64,000 nucleotides of DNA from Apostichopus japonicus (GCF_037975245.1 NC_092569.1:29286168-29350167); one strand, 5' to 3'; counted from the first letter of the stretch, positions 1 through 11,274 are shown. The notes: generated by a model not told the origin, from the sequence alone. A program made the numbers and translations.

Positions 1-732
1 TAATAGTGGGGTTTACGCTCGGCCCTAATCTCCGAAAATATAACGTCTTAATAGCGTGAATATGGGGGTAGAGCAATTGATTTTCTCGGGAGGGGGTATT
101 ACTTTAATATCTACGCATCTTAGCGATCGCGACACCTCCGTCAGAGATTTGAATGTTTTCAATGAAATTCGGGAAGGAGAAAAAAAAAAACGGTTTTTGA
201 GCCAGATTCGGGTTTTTTTGCAAGAAAAAAAAATGGTTTGGGGTTTTCACGAAACCGTGCAAGCTTAGTTGGGGGACTCTTAGATGAGCAATATCGAGTG
301 AAACGGGTAAATGTTTTTACCCAAGCCTAGGCCTATATAGCTACCTTAAGTCGGATTGAACAACATAAATGTGTTTTTTTTTTGGAGGGGGCAGGGAGGG
401 GGGAGGGGAACTGGCAACGCTGGCTTATAGTCCTGCAGTCCAATTGTGCTGGAAGTATAGCATATAACATTTCACCTTATTTCTTATACGAAGATAACTG
501 GTATGACCTTGGGATCGTTGAAGGGAACTCCGTCATGTGGGAGATCTGGAGGTCCATCCCCAAAAGATAAATGTGACGTTATGCATTTCTGAGGTAATCA
601 CTTGTAGGCTATTATTTAGATATACAAATATGTCGACATGGTTGTTCCCAGAACACTATTTCTGTTGTTCACTCATGGGAACTTACTGTATATCATTGTT
701 AAAAAGGTAAATTTTGGTAAAATTAAACCTAC
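1..732. other. Left-edge non-coding stretch
   Basis: No gene is supported here. An open frame at 382-570 (plus) has no family I recognise. On the minus strand, an acceptor-like TTACCTCAG lies near 585-595, followed by an open stretch, and could be a later exon of the gene whose candidate first exon is at 733-823. In the phase left by that exon the frame closes after about 18 codons, so I do not call it. Confidence 0.3.
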
Positions 733-823
733 CTTGAGACCTCCCTCCAAGAAGCAGAATGACAGCAATCAGAAGATGAATAAATAAAGGTGATCGACAC
801 TGCTTTAATCCTCCTTTCTCCAT
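733..823 (-). CDS. Candidate first coding exon encoding a signal peptide
   Basis: Reading the minus strand from an ATG at 823 in a good context (CAAAATGG) gives 30 codons and then a strong 5' splice site, CAAG|GTAGGT, at 733/732. The peptide has a polar, basic start (MEKGGLKQCR), a hydrophobic core (LLIAVILLL, about residues 19-27) and a small polar tail (GGRSQ). This is the classic layout of a secretory signal peptide. The frame is phase 1 at the donor. Downstream exons would lie to the left and probably beyond the window edge, so the mature product is unknown. The call rests only on composition and the splice site. A chance frame in repeat-rich DNA is the main alternative. Confidence 0.35.
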
Positions 824-2184
824 TTTGAACAAATCCAGAGGCGGAAAGGGAAAAACAATCTAAGTTTATCAAATGTGTCTTTTTCTGTGGTAAGTAGGTA
901 CGTATCATGTATGTCTTGCCGTTCTGTGATACTAATGAAGAATTACTGACCGTTTGCCAGTATTTATTACAATCTTCATAAAGCGTCCAATAAAGTCACC
1001 CATATAGTGACTTTTAATTGGTCATGATGGTGGATGACGTATGTAATGTTTCATGCATATTCAAGTTCAACATTGTGATTACAATATGGAGCTGGTTGTA
1101 CACAATTCCGCATTCACATCATATCAATTAGTTGATCACGATGTAAGTCTGGAAGCTGATGAGTGGTCCGGATTGTTTTACAGACGATACCCCAGACAAT
1201 TTGAATATGCAATGAAAATTGCTTAGTCTCAATTGGCTGTTTATGCCTTCAATGCGCAGATAGATTGAACACAGCTAGTAAGATTTGAAGCATGAATTCT
1301 CTTCTTTGTAAAACAAGTCTTGTGAAAATGATTGGTTGTTGCTGCCCTTCGAGGTTTCTACTCCCCCCCCCCCACACCCCACCCCTTCCTACCATCCCTC
1401 GATTGAACTTTCTTCCTACGCCTCGGATACCACGATTCTCTTGAAAAGTGACCAAATACTATAAATGACGTTTTTAGCAAAACACATGTGTATCGGCATA
1501 TATAGTTCGTAAGGGGAGACTTCTGGTAACCAATGAGCATGGCAGTAATGCCATTTATATATCACAACAATATTAGTGTATCAGGAAATCTTGAGTTTGC
1601 ACGTGATATCTGTCAGACCCCGATCAGCCCTTTATTGTTCTACAGCTAACAGTAGGGGCGCAACAACTGTTTTGTACTGGGGAGAGGGGAAGGGTAAGAT
1701 GAAAAACTCCACATTAAGAGGATTCCAAAATTCTTCCGACTGATTTAGGTAGGGGCATAGAAAGGGTACAGTACTGTACTCTTGTTTACCCAGTAGGTAT
1801 GATTACCTCAAAAAACCTGAGCACGACTCAATTACCCTTGAAGGGAACATTTTCGTTTTCCAATGCGACAGCGAATCTTTTTGTAACGTCATCGTCACGA
1901 AGTTATTATAAATTATTATTATTGAGATTGATTTGAGGTTGTGTGGATTTGACAAACGGACCAATTGACTACACTATAAAAGGGTTAACTACTGTAACTG
2001 ACAATACGATCCAATCGGTAAGATGATTGGTTCAATATCAATTTGAATATTCATATAGCATCGGAAATGATAAATTTGATGACATTGACGGAGATATTAA
2101 GATGAGTGTAAGAAATGGAGAGTTAAAAATTTGCACACACACAATGAGTCGTGTACACTAGCAAAAGTTTGTTAAAATTGTAGA
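824..2184. other. Non-coding stretch
   Basis: There is no convincing exon on either strand. It holds AT-rich unique-looking sequence with a short C-run near 1363-1382. If the signal-peptide exon to the left is real, its promoter would lie at the start of this interval. Confidence 0.4.
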
Positions 2185-2335
2185 AATGATAGCACCATTT
2201 TGCATCTAAGCACCCTTCCTAAACACATTTCTGAAAGAGAAGTTATTGGCATAGGCGTAGGAGGCTAGGGGAAGCCCCCCCGCCCCCCGCAAAAAGATAT
2301 TCCTGTGAAAATTTGGGCAATATTCTGATATTTGT
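2185..2335. repeat. Fragment of a GC-tipped DNA element
   Basis: The stretch has the phrase TTGCATCTAAGCAC (2200-2213), shared with the elements near 4.27 and 14.23 kb (inverted) and, altered, at 27.63 kb. It also has an AGGCGTAGGAGGC phrase shared with 3270-3282, followed by a run of G and C. It looks like a truncated member of the same group of non-autonomous elements. No complete termini or target duplication are visible. Confidence 0.4.
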
Positions 2336-2604
2336 TTCGGGTACTGCCAAAAATATATACAATAAGTTTGTTTGATGAGAGTTAGTAAGTCCGTATAAGA
2401 ACTCAGCCTAAGGTAGTAATAGACTATCACGTTCTAAACGTTTATAACTAAACGTCTATAACGTTCTAAACGTGCTCGACTTATCTGGCATTGATGTTGT
2501 GGAGTTATGTGCATAGGGGGTGGCATGCTCGCATAGCCGACCCCCCCCCCCCCCACACACACACACACTTTTGACGCCAACTAGTGAAAATATTATACAG
2601 AAAT

Positions 2605-3213
2605 CAGGCGCGTATCCAGGATTTTCAAACCCGGGGGGCGCGAATTACTATCTAAGCGGAGCGCCACCATCGGTTGGCGCGCAGCGTACAAGAAAATTTC
2701 TTATTTTGATACCCCCCAGATCACCGGAAACGGCACTTCTCGGGCTTGAAATGACCAACCAGATGTACACTTTTTGCCTGAGAACCAAGTATTTCCTAAA
2801 AGTTTTTTTTCCATCCATAACCTTTTTGAAGATTGTCAACCCGGCACACATCATGTTCGACCTGATCGCATATCCTGTGGGTCTTTGCTTTTGTAGGTGA
2901 TTCTACGTCGCGGCCCTCAATACCCGTCAGCCCCACTTTTCAAGGTTTTAAGCCCCATTTTTGTTCAGAATTTGAAACTTCACATTTCTCGTGAATAAAC
3001 TCACTTCAAAACATACCCATAATTTTGTGCAAAATTTCATCTATGGACAACCAATATAGAAAAACTTCCTTCAACCCCTAACAGACCGGTCAAAATTGCA
3101 CGAGTAGAGGGAAGTGTGATGCAGATTGTTGGTCAGAAATTTTCGAAAATTCAGACACAGTTAATTTATTGGTGTACAAATATTAAAACCTCTTATAACG
3201 GCTATTGTAAAAC
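2605..3213 (+). mobile_element. Non-autonomous hAT-like element, copy 1
   Basis: This segment is the inverted counterpart of 15102-15746. Both carry the terminus CAGGCGCGTATCCAGGATT, the internal block around AGCGGAGCGCCACCAT, and the block ending near the phrase CCTCTTATAACGGCTA. This copy lacks the second terminus present in the other copy and seems truncated near 3213. It has no transposase frame; the open frames in it are incidental. The CAGG terminus and its kinship with an element at 27.3 kb that has an 8-bp target duplication suggest the hAT superfamily. That assignment is inference. Confidence 0.6.
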
Positions 3214-3290
3214 TTGGTTGAAGGAAATGAAAAAATAGCAGATATATCCGAAACCGAACACTACACACATAGGCGTAGGAGGCGCGGCGG

Positions 3291-3673
3291 CAGTGGCGGA
3301 GCTAAGGGTATTGGTCAGAAGGGGCGAGAATGGTCTGTAGGGACGCTTTCGACACTATCTAAGCGGAGCGCCACCACTGGTTGGCGCGTAGCGTACAGAA
3401 AAATTTTGAGTAAAGATACTTCCTAGATCGCCGGAAATGACCCTTTCCGGGCCTGGCTAATTTGCAGATAAACGAAGAATAAGGTGTCATCGCCAAATTA
3501 CACCAACAAAATGTGACAAATGTCAAGAAGTAGATGAGAGCGCAATAAAAAAGTCAATAATCTAGAATAAGTAAAAAGTGGTAAAGAGCTGAAAAAGGCT
3601 CCAGCAGTCCATTTGAGTCCGTCGGAGGGGGGGGGGGGGCATCCGCCCTGACCGTATGGACGCTCCGCCACTG
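3291..3673. mobile_element. hAT-type MITE with 8-bp target duplication
   Basis: The element starts CAGTGGCGGAGC and ends GCTCCGCCACTG, a perfect 12-bp terminal inverted repeat. It is flanked on both sides by CGCGGCGG (3283-3290 and 3674-3681), an exact 8-bp target duplication. CAG-type ends with 8-bp duplications are the hallmark of hAT transposons. At 383 bp with no long frame it is non-autonomous. A related copy lies in a HADHA intron at 54458-54815. Confidence 0.8.
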
Positions 3674-4028
3674 CGCGGCGGGGGTGCAGCCCCTAATTCG
3701 CCATTACTAATGTAAAAGAGAATTTTGACATAATTGGACCTCCATTCTTTTTATACATCTACATGAGACATGTCGTTGTTAACATTAGCATCCCGCGGTA
3801 TACTGCGCAATTTGAATGGACCGTACGGTACATGATGGCATGCGATGTAATAACCGATGCTTGCTTATATGATATTGACATTAACACGTTGAACGCGCGC
3901 TTCGCGCGCGAAAAGTTTTGGTTATTTTTTCAGGCAAGTCGGACAGTTTTGAGGCTTTTCATCCTGGAACGCCATTTTCATGCTCACTGATATGATGGGA
4001 TATCTGCTGTTTGCGTTACAAATTCGAA

Positions 4029-4800
4029 CAGGCGCGTAGCGAGGAATTTGCCAAGGGAGGGGCGAAGCCTGTAGGCAAACTATCTAAGCGTAGAGCCACC
4101 ATAGGTTGGCGCGAAGCGTTCAAGAAAATTTTGGCCGAAAATGCCTCCCAGATCGCTGGAAATGGCACTACCCAGGACCATTTGTTAGCGCGAAGCGTAC
4201 AAGCAAATTTTGGCCGAAAATGTCTTCCAGATAGCTGGAAATGACACTTCCCAGGCCTTGTAAGTTGCATCTAAGCACTTTCTATTTTGAAATTACTTAG
4301 CGATATCATTTAAAAAAATGCTGAATGGGGGGGGGGCGGGCGGTCGCCCCCATCCCAAAAATCGTCATGTTCCCCGACGACACGGTCGAGTTCGAGACCA
4401 GCCACAGTTGGTTTCATAGCACAATTCTACACACGCGTTATGATAGACCATATATAGTATATATATATAGATCATTAGTGAGAGAGGAAAATGGAAACGT
4501 CAAAAAATGGAGTTGTCGGTGTAAGGGGTAGGGTGAGTCACACTTTTACGAAATCATTGATCCGTCACTGGCTACCCTTCAGCGCTGTAATGATGTCACT
4601 GTTCCTCTTTCTATTCGCGTTTTTCTTTTACTCCCTCCTTTTCTCCTTTTTCTCTCTTTCTTCTTTTTCTTTTCCCTTCCTTCCTCTCCTCCTCCTCTTT
4701 TTTCCCCTCTTTTTTCCTTTTTTCTTCCCTTTTTTTTCTCTCCTCTTTTTCTTACCCGGGGGGCGCGCGCCCCCAACGCCCCCCCCTGGATACGCACCTG
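4029..4800 (+). mobile_element. hAT-like composite element
   Basis: The left end, CAGGCGCGTAGCGAGG, and the right end, CTGGATACGCACCTG, are imperfect inverted termini of the same type as those at 15.1 and 27.3 kb. The first 280 bases match 14195-14407 in inverted orientation. Inside is a partial self-duplication (a GCGAAGCGT..CAAG..AAATTTTGGCCGAAAATG pattern twice), a G-run near 4327, and a long pyrimidine tract. The flanking octamers do not match, so the two ends may belong to different insertions. Confidence 0.45.
4603..4755 (+). repeat. Polypyrimidine tract
   Basis: About 150 bases consist almost only of C and T on the plus strand, with repeated short mirror-like blocks of T-runs and CCTCC groups. 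The open frames across it on both strands are low-complexity artefacts. Such homopurine-homopyrimidine stretches can form triplex DNA. Confidence 0.8.
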
Positions 4801-5636
4801 GAAATGTATTGGGAGACTAACCTGGAAAGTAAAAATCTTGTATACATAAGTTTCCTTCCAATGGTAGCACCAGTATGCATCTAAGTTTAGCACCTTTTAA
4901 GTTAGTAACACATTCTCAAAAGGTGAGGGGGTTTTACCAGTACGCCCTTCAATTTTGCTTACATTTTTCGTGCAAATCGTTACAGCACCCAAACCAATTG
5001 GGCTCCTATACGCCCATGGTTATTGGTCTCCTTTTCCTTAGATCTGACCCCAAAACGGATTGTGTGCTCGCCACCCCCCACCCTCCTTTTTTTGGTGCCA
5101 AAAATTGATATATTTTGCAAAAAGGTCTATTCATTATTGTATATTAAAAAGCAATTCTTTTCTTTTATGACGGTGGCATTGACGGCACATGCAGACAAGA
5201 TGTAAATGCACTATGTTAGTATACCTCGACAGCGTGTCAACATATGCGATATTTGCCGAGTGAGGAACAAGTGACATCTTGACGAAAATTTCCATTTCCT
5301 CGAGTTGCTTCTTGCACGTTTACCTGTTTACATGTACAAAGTCATTGTTATAGTTTATGCAAAACATCATTAACACGATATCTTGGAATCACATTTAACA
5401 TTTATGAGTTGTTGCGTTAGATATACTAAACTTGACAAAGCAAGATTGTGATGACAATTCTACTAACATGACATTTTGACGAAAATTATCAAATGGTCGA
5501 GATATCGCGTAACACATACCATGGGAGTTGTTACCTGATTATACCTATACACGGAAAGTCTACACAAGTGTCCTTTCAGAACCAACGTTCTTTTCATGAT
5601 CACTTGAAAGCATATACGTATGTAAACAGTTAGAAA
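4801..5636. other. Non-coding stretch
   Basis: AT-rich, with no exon or RNA gene that I can support. The phrase TATGCATCTAAG near 4874 relates it to the neighbouring GC-tipped elements, so its left part may be element-derived. Confidence 0.4.
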
Positions 5637-6216
5637 GCGGCGGCAATGACAATTATGTATTCATATACCTATTGTGATTGAGTGTTGTGTAAAAAGTCGC
5701 AAGTCTTCTATAGAAAACTCAAAACTGTAATATAAAATGGAAGTTCTTAATTAATTTCTAGTAAAAGGGCGATTAATGATCGTCACAAACTTTTATAAAA
5801 TATTCCATATTGATGAAAAAACCAAAAAAACAGACCATAATCAGAGTTTTTTTATTGACTTTTTTGAGGTTGTTATGGCAACGGATTTTATTTTCCCTGA
5901 TACCAGTCGGCAATAGATAACCAAACTAAATTAAAAGGCTTTTCCATGGAGAAAGTATATTTTTGGACTGATGAAAGAGGAATACAATCTAAGCTTCCAG
6001 TTGAAGTTTGAATTCATTTCCTAGGCAACTTTTTCAGTTAACATCAGATTGATAAAATATTCCATGAAAAAAAGACCATAATCAGAGTTTGTTTGTTGAC
6101 TTTTTTGAGGTTGTTATGGCAACGGATTTTATTTTCCCTGATACCAGTCGGCGATAGATAACCAAACTTATAAAAAGGCTATTCCATGGAGAAAGTATAT
6201 TTTTGGACTGATGAAG
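5637..6216 (+). repeat. Dispersed repeat copy A, with internal duplication
   Basis: 5637-6055 matches 8124-8536 closely, with shared blocks around GCGATTAATGATCGTCAC and GAGGTTGTTATGGCAACGG. Within this copy, the block containing ACCATAATCAGAGTTT through TTTTTGGACTGATGA occurs twice (about 5805-5972 and 6056-6216), so three copies of that block exist in the window. No coding capacity is seen. It is probably a non-autonomous element of unknown type. Confidence 0.65.
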
Positions 6217-6240
6217 CCCTTTGCCCCTTTCTGTAATTTA

Positions 6241-6406
6241 TGTTGAGACTAGTGGAACAGAGTTGTCTGATGAACGCGCGAAACTCTGAGTCAATATATA
6301 TAAATATATATATATTGAGACTAGTTGAGACTAGTGGAACACTAGTAGTTGTAACTCAGAGCGATCATCATACAACTCTGTTCCACTAGTCCCAACTAGT
6401 CTCAAC
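6241..6406. repeat. Foldback (inverted repeat) with hammerhead-like core
   Basis: The left arm, starting TGTTGAGACTAGTGGAACAG at 6241, pairs with the right arm ending at 6406 for more than 20 bases. A second partial left arm lies at 6314-6342. Just inside the left arm is CTGATGA (6267-6273) followed by GAAAC (6280-6284), the two conserved blocks of a hammerhead ribozyme. CTCTGAGT (6284-6291) can pair with ACTCAGAG (6354-6361). The junction that should read UH is not clean, so catalytic activity is uncertain. Confidence 0.5.
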
Positions 6407-6419
6407 ATATATTTCGCTC

Positions 6420-7157
6420 TGTCCACCGGACATAGAGCATATATATTTAATAATAATAAAAAGTAAGATTTTAGCAACAAATGACATGTACTTAACTACT
6501 CTACTTATAAAAGAGATATATCAATCGTACACATGCATGCAACAAACAAAGATAAATGAAAGAATAGGATGATAAGAGAAGGTTGAAAAGAGGCAGTGTG
6601 TATACTCATGAATCTTTTTAGCAATCAATAAACGATGGTTTATAGAGAATCAAAATGATGCATGAGGGATTGCTAAAACTTATTAAAAATATGATATCCG
6701 ATCACTCAACCGTTGACAATATAACCGTTTTATCATTAAAGATATAGATCAGGGAAAAGACAAAATCACACCTGCAATAGCACACTGAGGGCATGGGCGT
6801 CAATCCAGGTAGGGGGACGGGGGGGGGGACACGTCCCCACACATTTCGATGGGGGAACACACTATCAAATGACCCCCCCCCCACATACACACACACGCCC
6901 ACACACACACACACATTTGGAAAAAGAGTAGTGTCGTGGCTCTATTTGGTTAGGGCTTACACATCTCAGGATTCATATCATCGAATATCACTCAATGTTG
7001 CTGAGTGGAGAATTCCACCCAGATCTCGTGAGTTGGTACCCTGAGCTCTGCGACAATCTTAAGCAATTAGTCTTCCTATTTTTCGAGGCCAGTTCCAGTC
7101 GTCGTTGGTTGAAGGGTATAGACAAATATTCAAGTCGATGAAACCAGCCGAATGGCC
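6420..7157. other. Non-coding stretch with GC-tipped element remnant
   Basis: The 6793-6910 part holds an ATGGGCGTCAATCCAGG start, a long G-run, a C-run and a CA microsatellite. It resembles the sequence near 14080-14110 and is probably a truncated DNA element. No gene is seen. Confidence 0.4.
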
Positions 7158-7399
7158 TGTTTGGTGAAGTCGAAGCAGCTCTTGTGGTTGATCCTCGTCT
7201 ACCCCACCAGATCGACGAAAGCCGAGAGATCTTTTAGTGCGTTGAGGCGTTTGAAGACTTGGCTACGAAGCACCATGACTCTGTGATGGTGTGCCATCAT
7301 CACCGCGAACGTCTAGGCCCGTTGAAGCCTGGGGAGTTAGCAGAGAAGTTCGTTGGTTCCTCGGATTACGGACGCCGCATCTTTGGGCGATTCCAGTAG
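7158..7399 (+). pseudogene. hAT transposase C-terminal remnant
   Basis: Translation from 7158 gives a stretch with TKAERSFSALRRLKTWLRST, the signature of the hAT C-terminal dimerisation region as seen in ZMYM1-like and related transposases. This frame closes at TGA 7284-7286. The reading continues in another frame (around HHHRERL and FVGSSDYGRRIFGRF) to a TAG at 7397-7399, matching the usual end of such proteins. One frameshift therefore breaks the remnant, and the N-terminal zinc finger and catalytic core are absent. It is a decayed insertion unable to encode a transposase. It may descend from an autonomous relative of the nearby MITEs, but no shared termini prove that. Confidence 0.7.
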
Positions 7400-8123
7400 A
7401 AAACTAGTGCGCTCCGTCATTATCATAAGAGACAACACTTCATAGCTAGAGCCCAAGCCTGTACATATTTGTTTAGTTGTAGATGGTGTTTGAAAGACGG
7501 TGCCCGTTCCCTAATATTGGGGAACGAAATAGGGAATATATTCCGTGGCAGCGCATCCCATGTTACCTTTATGATGAGTGATACCGGAGTTTACTCCACA
7601 GTGAGAACACTGGGTACATGCAGGGACGTCGCTAGAGAGGATGCCAGAGGGGGGGGGGGGTGTCTCTCCCCAAAACTTTGTAAAACTGACGATAGTTGGA
7701 AAATTGGAGTGCGACAGTTGGAATTTCCGACTGTCGCACCCTAGTTAATCTAGGCCTATTCATTTATTCCTGTGATTGTGCATGACCTAAAAATTGAAAA
7801 ATTTCGGTCAAAATTGACTTTTAATCAGTCATATTTACCACGTTTTCCTTGCCACTTTGAGAAACTGTATGCGCGCGTTCCACATTTGGATGTGCATAAC
7901 ATATAGGCATTCATCGGTTTTTACATCGCATGCCGATAACATACAACAATTTTCAGTGTTATTACCCTTCCATATTGGTTATAATTTTTGAGGAAGTCGT
8001 TAAAATATTAATGGTAATAATAATATAAGTTTAACCACTGAAATACACATTGCAAATTATCTTTTTTTTCAGTAGGTGCCCGAAAAGTTATCAGCATATT
8101 GCCCGAATTTTAAACAGTAAGCA
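7400..8123. other. Non-coding stretch
   Basis: Contains a G-run near 7648-7660 and the inverted phrase GTGCGACAGT/ACTGTCGCAC around 7710-7740, possibly an element terminus. No exon is supported. Confidence 0.35.
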
Positions 8124-8536
8124 AGCGGTGGCAATGACAATTATGTATTCATATACCTATTGTGATTGAGTGTTGTATAAAAAGTCGCACGTGTTCTATA
8201 GAAAACTCAAAACTGTAATATAAAATGGAAGTTCTTAATTAATTTCTAGTAAATGCGGCGATTAATGATCGTCACTATCTTTCATAAAATATTCCATATT
8301 GATGGAAAAAAAACATAATCAGAGTTTGTTTATTGACTTTTTGAGGTTGTTATGGCAACGGATTATATTTTCCCTGATACCAGTCGGCGATAGATAACCA
8401 AACTTATAAAAAGGCTATTCCAGGTGAAAGATTATTTTGGAGTGATGAAAGAGGAATACAATGTAAGCTTCCAGTTGAAGTTTGAATTCATTTTCTAGGC
8501 AACGTTTTCAGTTAACATCAGATTGATACTGGAGAC
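8124..8536 (+). repeat. Dispersed repeat copy B
   Basis: Second copy of the repeat at 5637-6055, same orientation, with scattered substitutions and small indels. It lacks the internal duplication seen in copy A. It is followed by a short GTT microsatellite near 8600. Confidence 0.65.
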
Positions 8537-8539
8537 CAA

Positions 8540-9580
8540 AAACTTGAAGCAAGCAGATGTGATGTCAGACGTACAATGATAAATTTGTTTCAGGGTACAT
8601 GTTGTTGTTGTTGTTGTAAGATACATAATAAATACTTCAAAATTGTGTTGCATTTGAAATCGAATATATCACAGTCATTGGCATATTGTGAACTTCACAT
8701 CCCTTAAGGTAATTTATTTATATTCACATATCACTTAATATAAATTCAAGTGCTTTCAACACAGGTTTACCGAATCGCTTAATCAGTGACTAATGTAGTT
8801 TCATTGAGGAAAATTGGACTAATTCACACTATAGCTTTTATTTTAATCTGTCTCTGTTCTAATCATTTTACTCAATTAATCATTGGTTTTCATATATATA
8901 ATTGGTCCTTGTTATACATTTTATATAATTTATACTGGAATAAAGAAATAAAGAAAAAAATATTGAACTGAATTGAAACAGCTCATCTTAATTCAAAACA
9001 ATATAGTGTAATTAAACATAGGAAACCAAACATGCTGATGTTTGCACATTACATGTTAGTCCTGCAGGGTGAAGGTTTCTTGCCAGCATGTATAGAATCA
9101 AATTATGAATGAACGTTGTGTGCCGCAAATATTCCCAACAACTTCGGTTCATATTTAGGCCTAATGAACAGTTGAAATCACAGTTAATAATCTTCCTCGT
9201 ATATCCAAGTTGGCCTATACATTAACTCTACTAGAGGAGGCTTTTCATTTAATTGCTGTGAATTTGAGTTAAATGTTTAAGAAGGTTAAAACCGAACAGT
9301 ACTGTTTTATGAGTGGTGGTGGAAAATATTATGATGAACGTTTTTGTCTGCGGACTAGAAAATCTTTTAATATAAGCCTCGAGTGCTTAAAACCATTGAA
9401 AATGACTAGCTGTAATAACCAGAATGCAAATAATGCATTGTGGTTTCGATGATGTAACATGGGCAGTTTTCTTCATGTATCTGACGTAATGTATAGTAAG
9501 GGTGTGCAACATACTTGATCTTAATATTACAGTGAAAATCAGTGTGATGTGACAAACAATACATTCATAATGACACAGGC
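8540..9580. other. Non-coding stretch
   Basis: AT-rich sequence. I see no splice-flanked coding segment, RNA gene or repeat copy. Confidence 0.35.
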
Positions 9581-9584
9581 TGTC

Positions 9585-10315
9585 CTGAAATGACCATTGA
9601 TCTCAACAACAGGCTTCTTGTGCCAAATGTGATAGATACATCAACATACTAAATATGACATCTGTCCTTGTTGAAAAATTGTGTAAATCATGATTTCACA
9701 ATTTGACCCATGTGAACTCAAACGACCATTGACCTCCGCCCACAACTTAAGGCTTCTTGTACTCGATGTGGTACAATTACATACAAAATATGCGATCTGT
9801 CCAAGCTACCCTTGCGATATTATGTTTAGGAAGGTGTGTTAGTGTAGAGAGATAGGTGAGAGGGGAATGAAGTAATGGTTGGCGTTTGTTGACTTCAAAT
9901 GACCTATGACCTCCACCAAAAGCAATAACAGGCTCCATAAATTTGGTATGGTACATCTACAAAGCAAATATTAGATCTGTCCAAGGTTCTCTTCTTGCAA
10001 TATCATGTTTACAAGGTTTTCACAATTTGACGGCTGATAACCCCAAAATAACATTTGACCTCCACCAAAAACAATACGCTTCTTGTAATCAATGTGTTAC
10101 TTCTACAAACCAAAATGAGGTTTTCCCCACGCTTCTCTTCTTGCAATATCGAGTTAGCAAGGTTTTCAAAATTTGACCACTGGTGACCCAAAATGAACTT
10201 TGACCTCTACCAAAAACAATTGGCTTCTTTCCCTCAATGTGATACTTCTACACACCAAATATGAGGTTTACCCATGCTTATCTTCTTGGGATATCAAGCT
10301 GGGCGTCACAAACGG
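9585..10315 (+). repeat. Degenerate tandem repeat, unit about 150 bp
   Basis: A phrase of the form TTGACCTCCACCAAAA..CA followed by GGCTTCTT, then a T- and C-rich part with TCTTCTTGCAATATC, recurs near 9590, 9725, 9905, 10050 and 10200. The units are diverged, so the array is old. No coding content. Confidence 0.6.
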
Positions 10316-10472
10316 GTCAATGATGTTTGATTATCAAACTTATTATTGTATATGGAACTGACGAGTATCCCTTGATTTTCTCTACTATATCATCCACTTC
10401 GATAAAGTAGAAACGTATGACACTAGTTAAACACAATAAATCCATCATCATTGGGAATGCATGCCAAATTTG

Positions 10473-10660
10473 CGGTCGATCCTCAAAGTACGGCTAAACC
10501 TGGATTGTAGCCCGATGGGGTCGATCCTCATAGTACGACGAAGACTTGATTTTAGCCCGACCGGGTCGATCCTTATAGTACAGCGGAGGCTGGATTGTAG
10601 CCTGACGGGGTCGATCCTCGTAGTACGACGAAGCCTGGATTGTAGCCCGTCGGTGACGAT
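10473..10660. repeat. Tandem repeat, 45-bp unit, four copies
   Basis: Units begin GGTCGATCCT and contain AGTACG and TGGATTGTAGCCCG. The length is a multiple of three, so both strands stay open across the array. On the minus strand it forms the tail of the gag-like fragment at 10573-10875. Confidence 0.75.
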
Positions 10661-10875
10661 AGCGATTTTAACAACGCATAGGCTACCGGACCTACCACAG
10701 TGAGGAACGTACTCACGGCTCTGTCATCGCGTATGTTATTAGCCTGGAAGACTAACGCTAGGCGTTCGAGGTAACACTCGTCACGCTCCTGTCCTTCTCT
10801 AAACTTGCCATAGAAATCCACATTTGTTGAATTACACTGACAGATGTTGGTGCTCTGATTGGACGAACTCGACAT
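10573..10875 (-). pseudogene. Gag-like fragment of a retroelement
   Basis: A 100-codon minus-strand frame opens with a polar start and then reads YGKFREGQERDECYLERLAL, followed by FQANNI and VVGPVAYALLKSL. This matches the pattern at the start of gag proteins of some metazoan Ty3/gypsy-type elements (a paired motif of an aromatic/ERL helix and a later ALL/SL helix). After about 75 residues it runs into the 45-bp tandem array. No protease or reverse transcriptase follows to the left, so it is a fragment. Family placement is by resemblance only. Confidence 0.45.
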
Positions 10876-11016
10876 ACGTCAAATTCAACTGACATAAGTC
10901 TAAGTAAATTGACACATGTCAGTTTTTCATGCTCTTATTGGACCGCAATTGTCACATGATATTTTCTAGTGCTTCGATTGGAAGGAATCAACATATCAGC
11001 AAGGAATCAACACCAA

Positions 11017-11270
11017 GGAGTGTTAGCTCAGTGGTTAACGCCGTTGCCTTCCAATCATATGGACCCCAGTTCGAGTCACTCCAAGTTTAATGTATGTTGT
11101 CAAGTTACAGAGTTGTTGACAACTGACAATTCATAATCATGGACGTTAAATATGAATCTTAGAGACTGATTTCGGTCAGTTTGCGGCTTTGATAAGCCAA
11201 TGAGGCTTCTTCCCGAGTTCCTGCTTGCAGGAGGATCTAAAATACATACAATACATACATATGTGGAAGA
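11017..11270 (+). mobile_element. tRNA-derived SINE, family 1, plus copy
   Basis: The head reads like a tRNA gene: GGAGTG at the start pairs with CACTCC at its end, with an A-box (TTAGCTCAGTGG) and a B-box-like AGTTCGAGTC. The body is followed by a short-repeat tail rich in ATACATAC. An inverted copy with the same head, body and tail lies in a HADHA intron at 42917-43161, which fixes the limits. It would be transcribed by RNA polymerase III and moved by a LINE in trans. Confidence 0.75.
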
Positions 11271-11274
11271 GATC

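Noticed and set aside
2520..2900. 126-codon frame
   Set aside because: It lies in a non-autonomous DNA element also present inverted at 15.1-15.7 kb and matches no family.
4491..4893. Open frames on both strands
   Set aside because: They only reflect the polypyrimidine tract and have biased, low-complexity composition.
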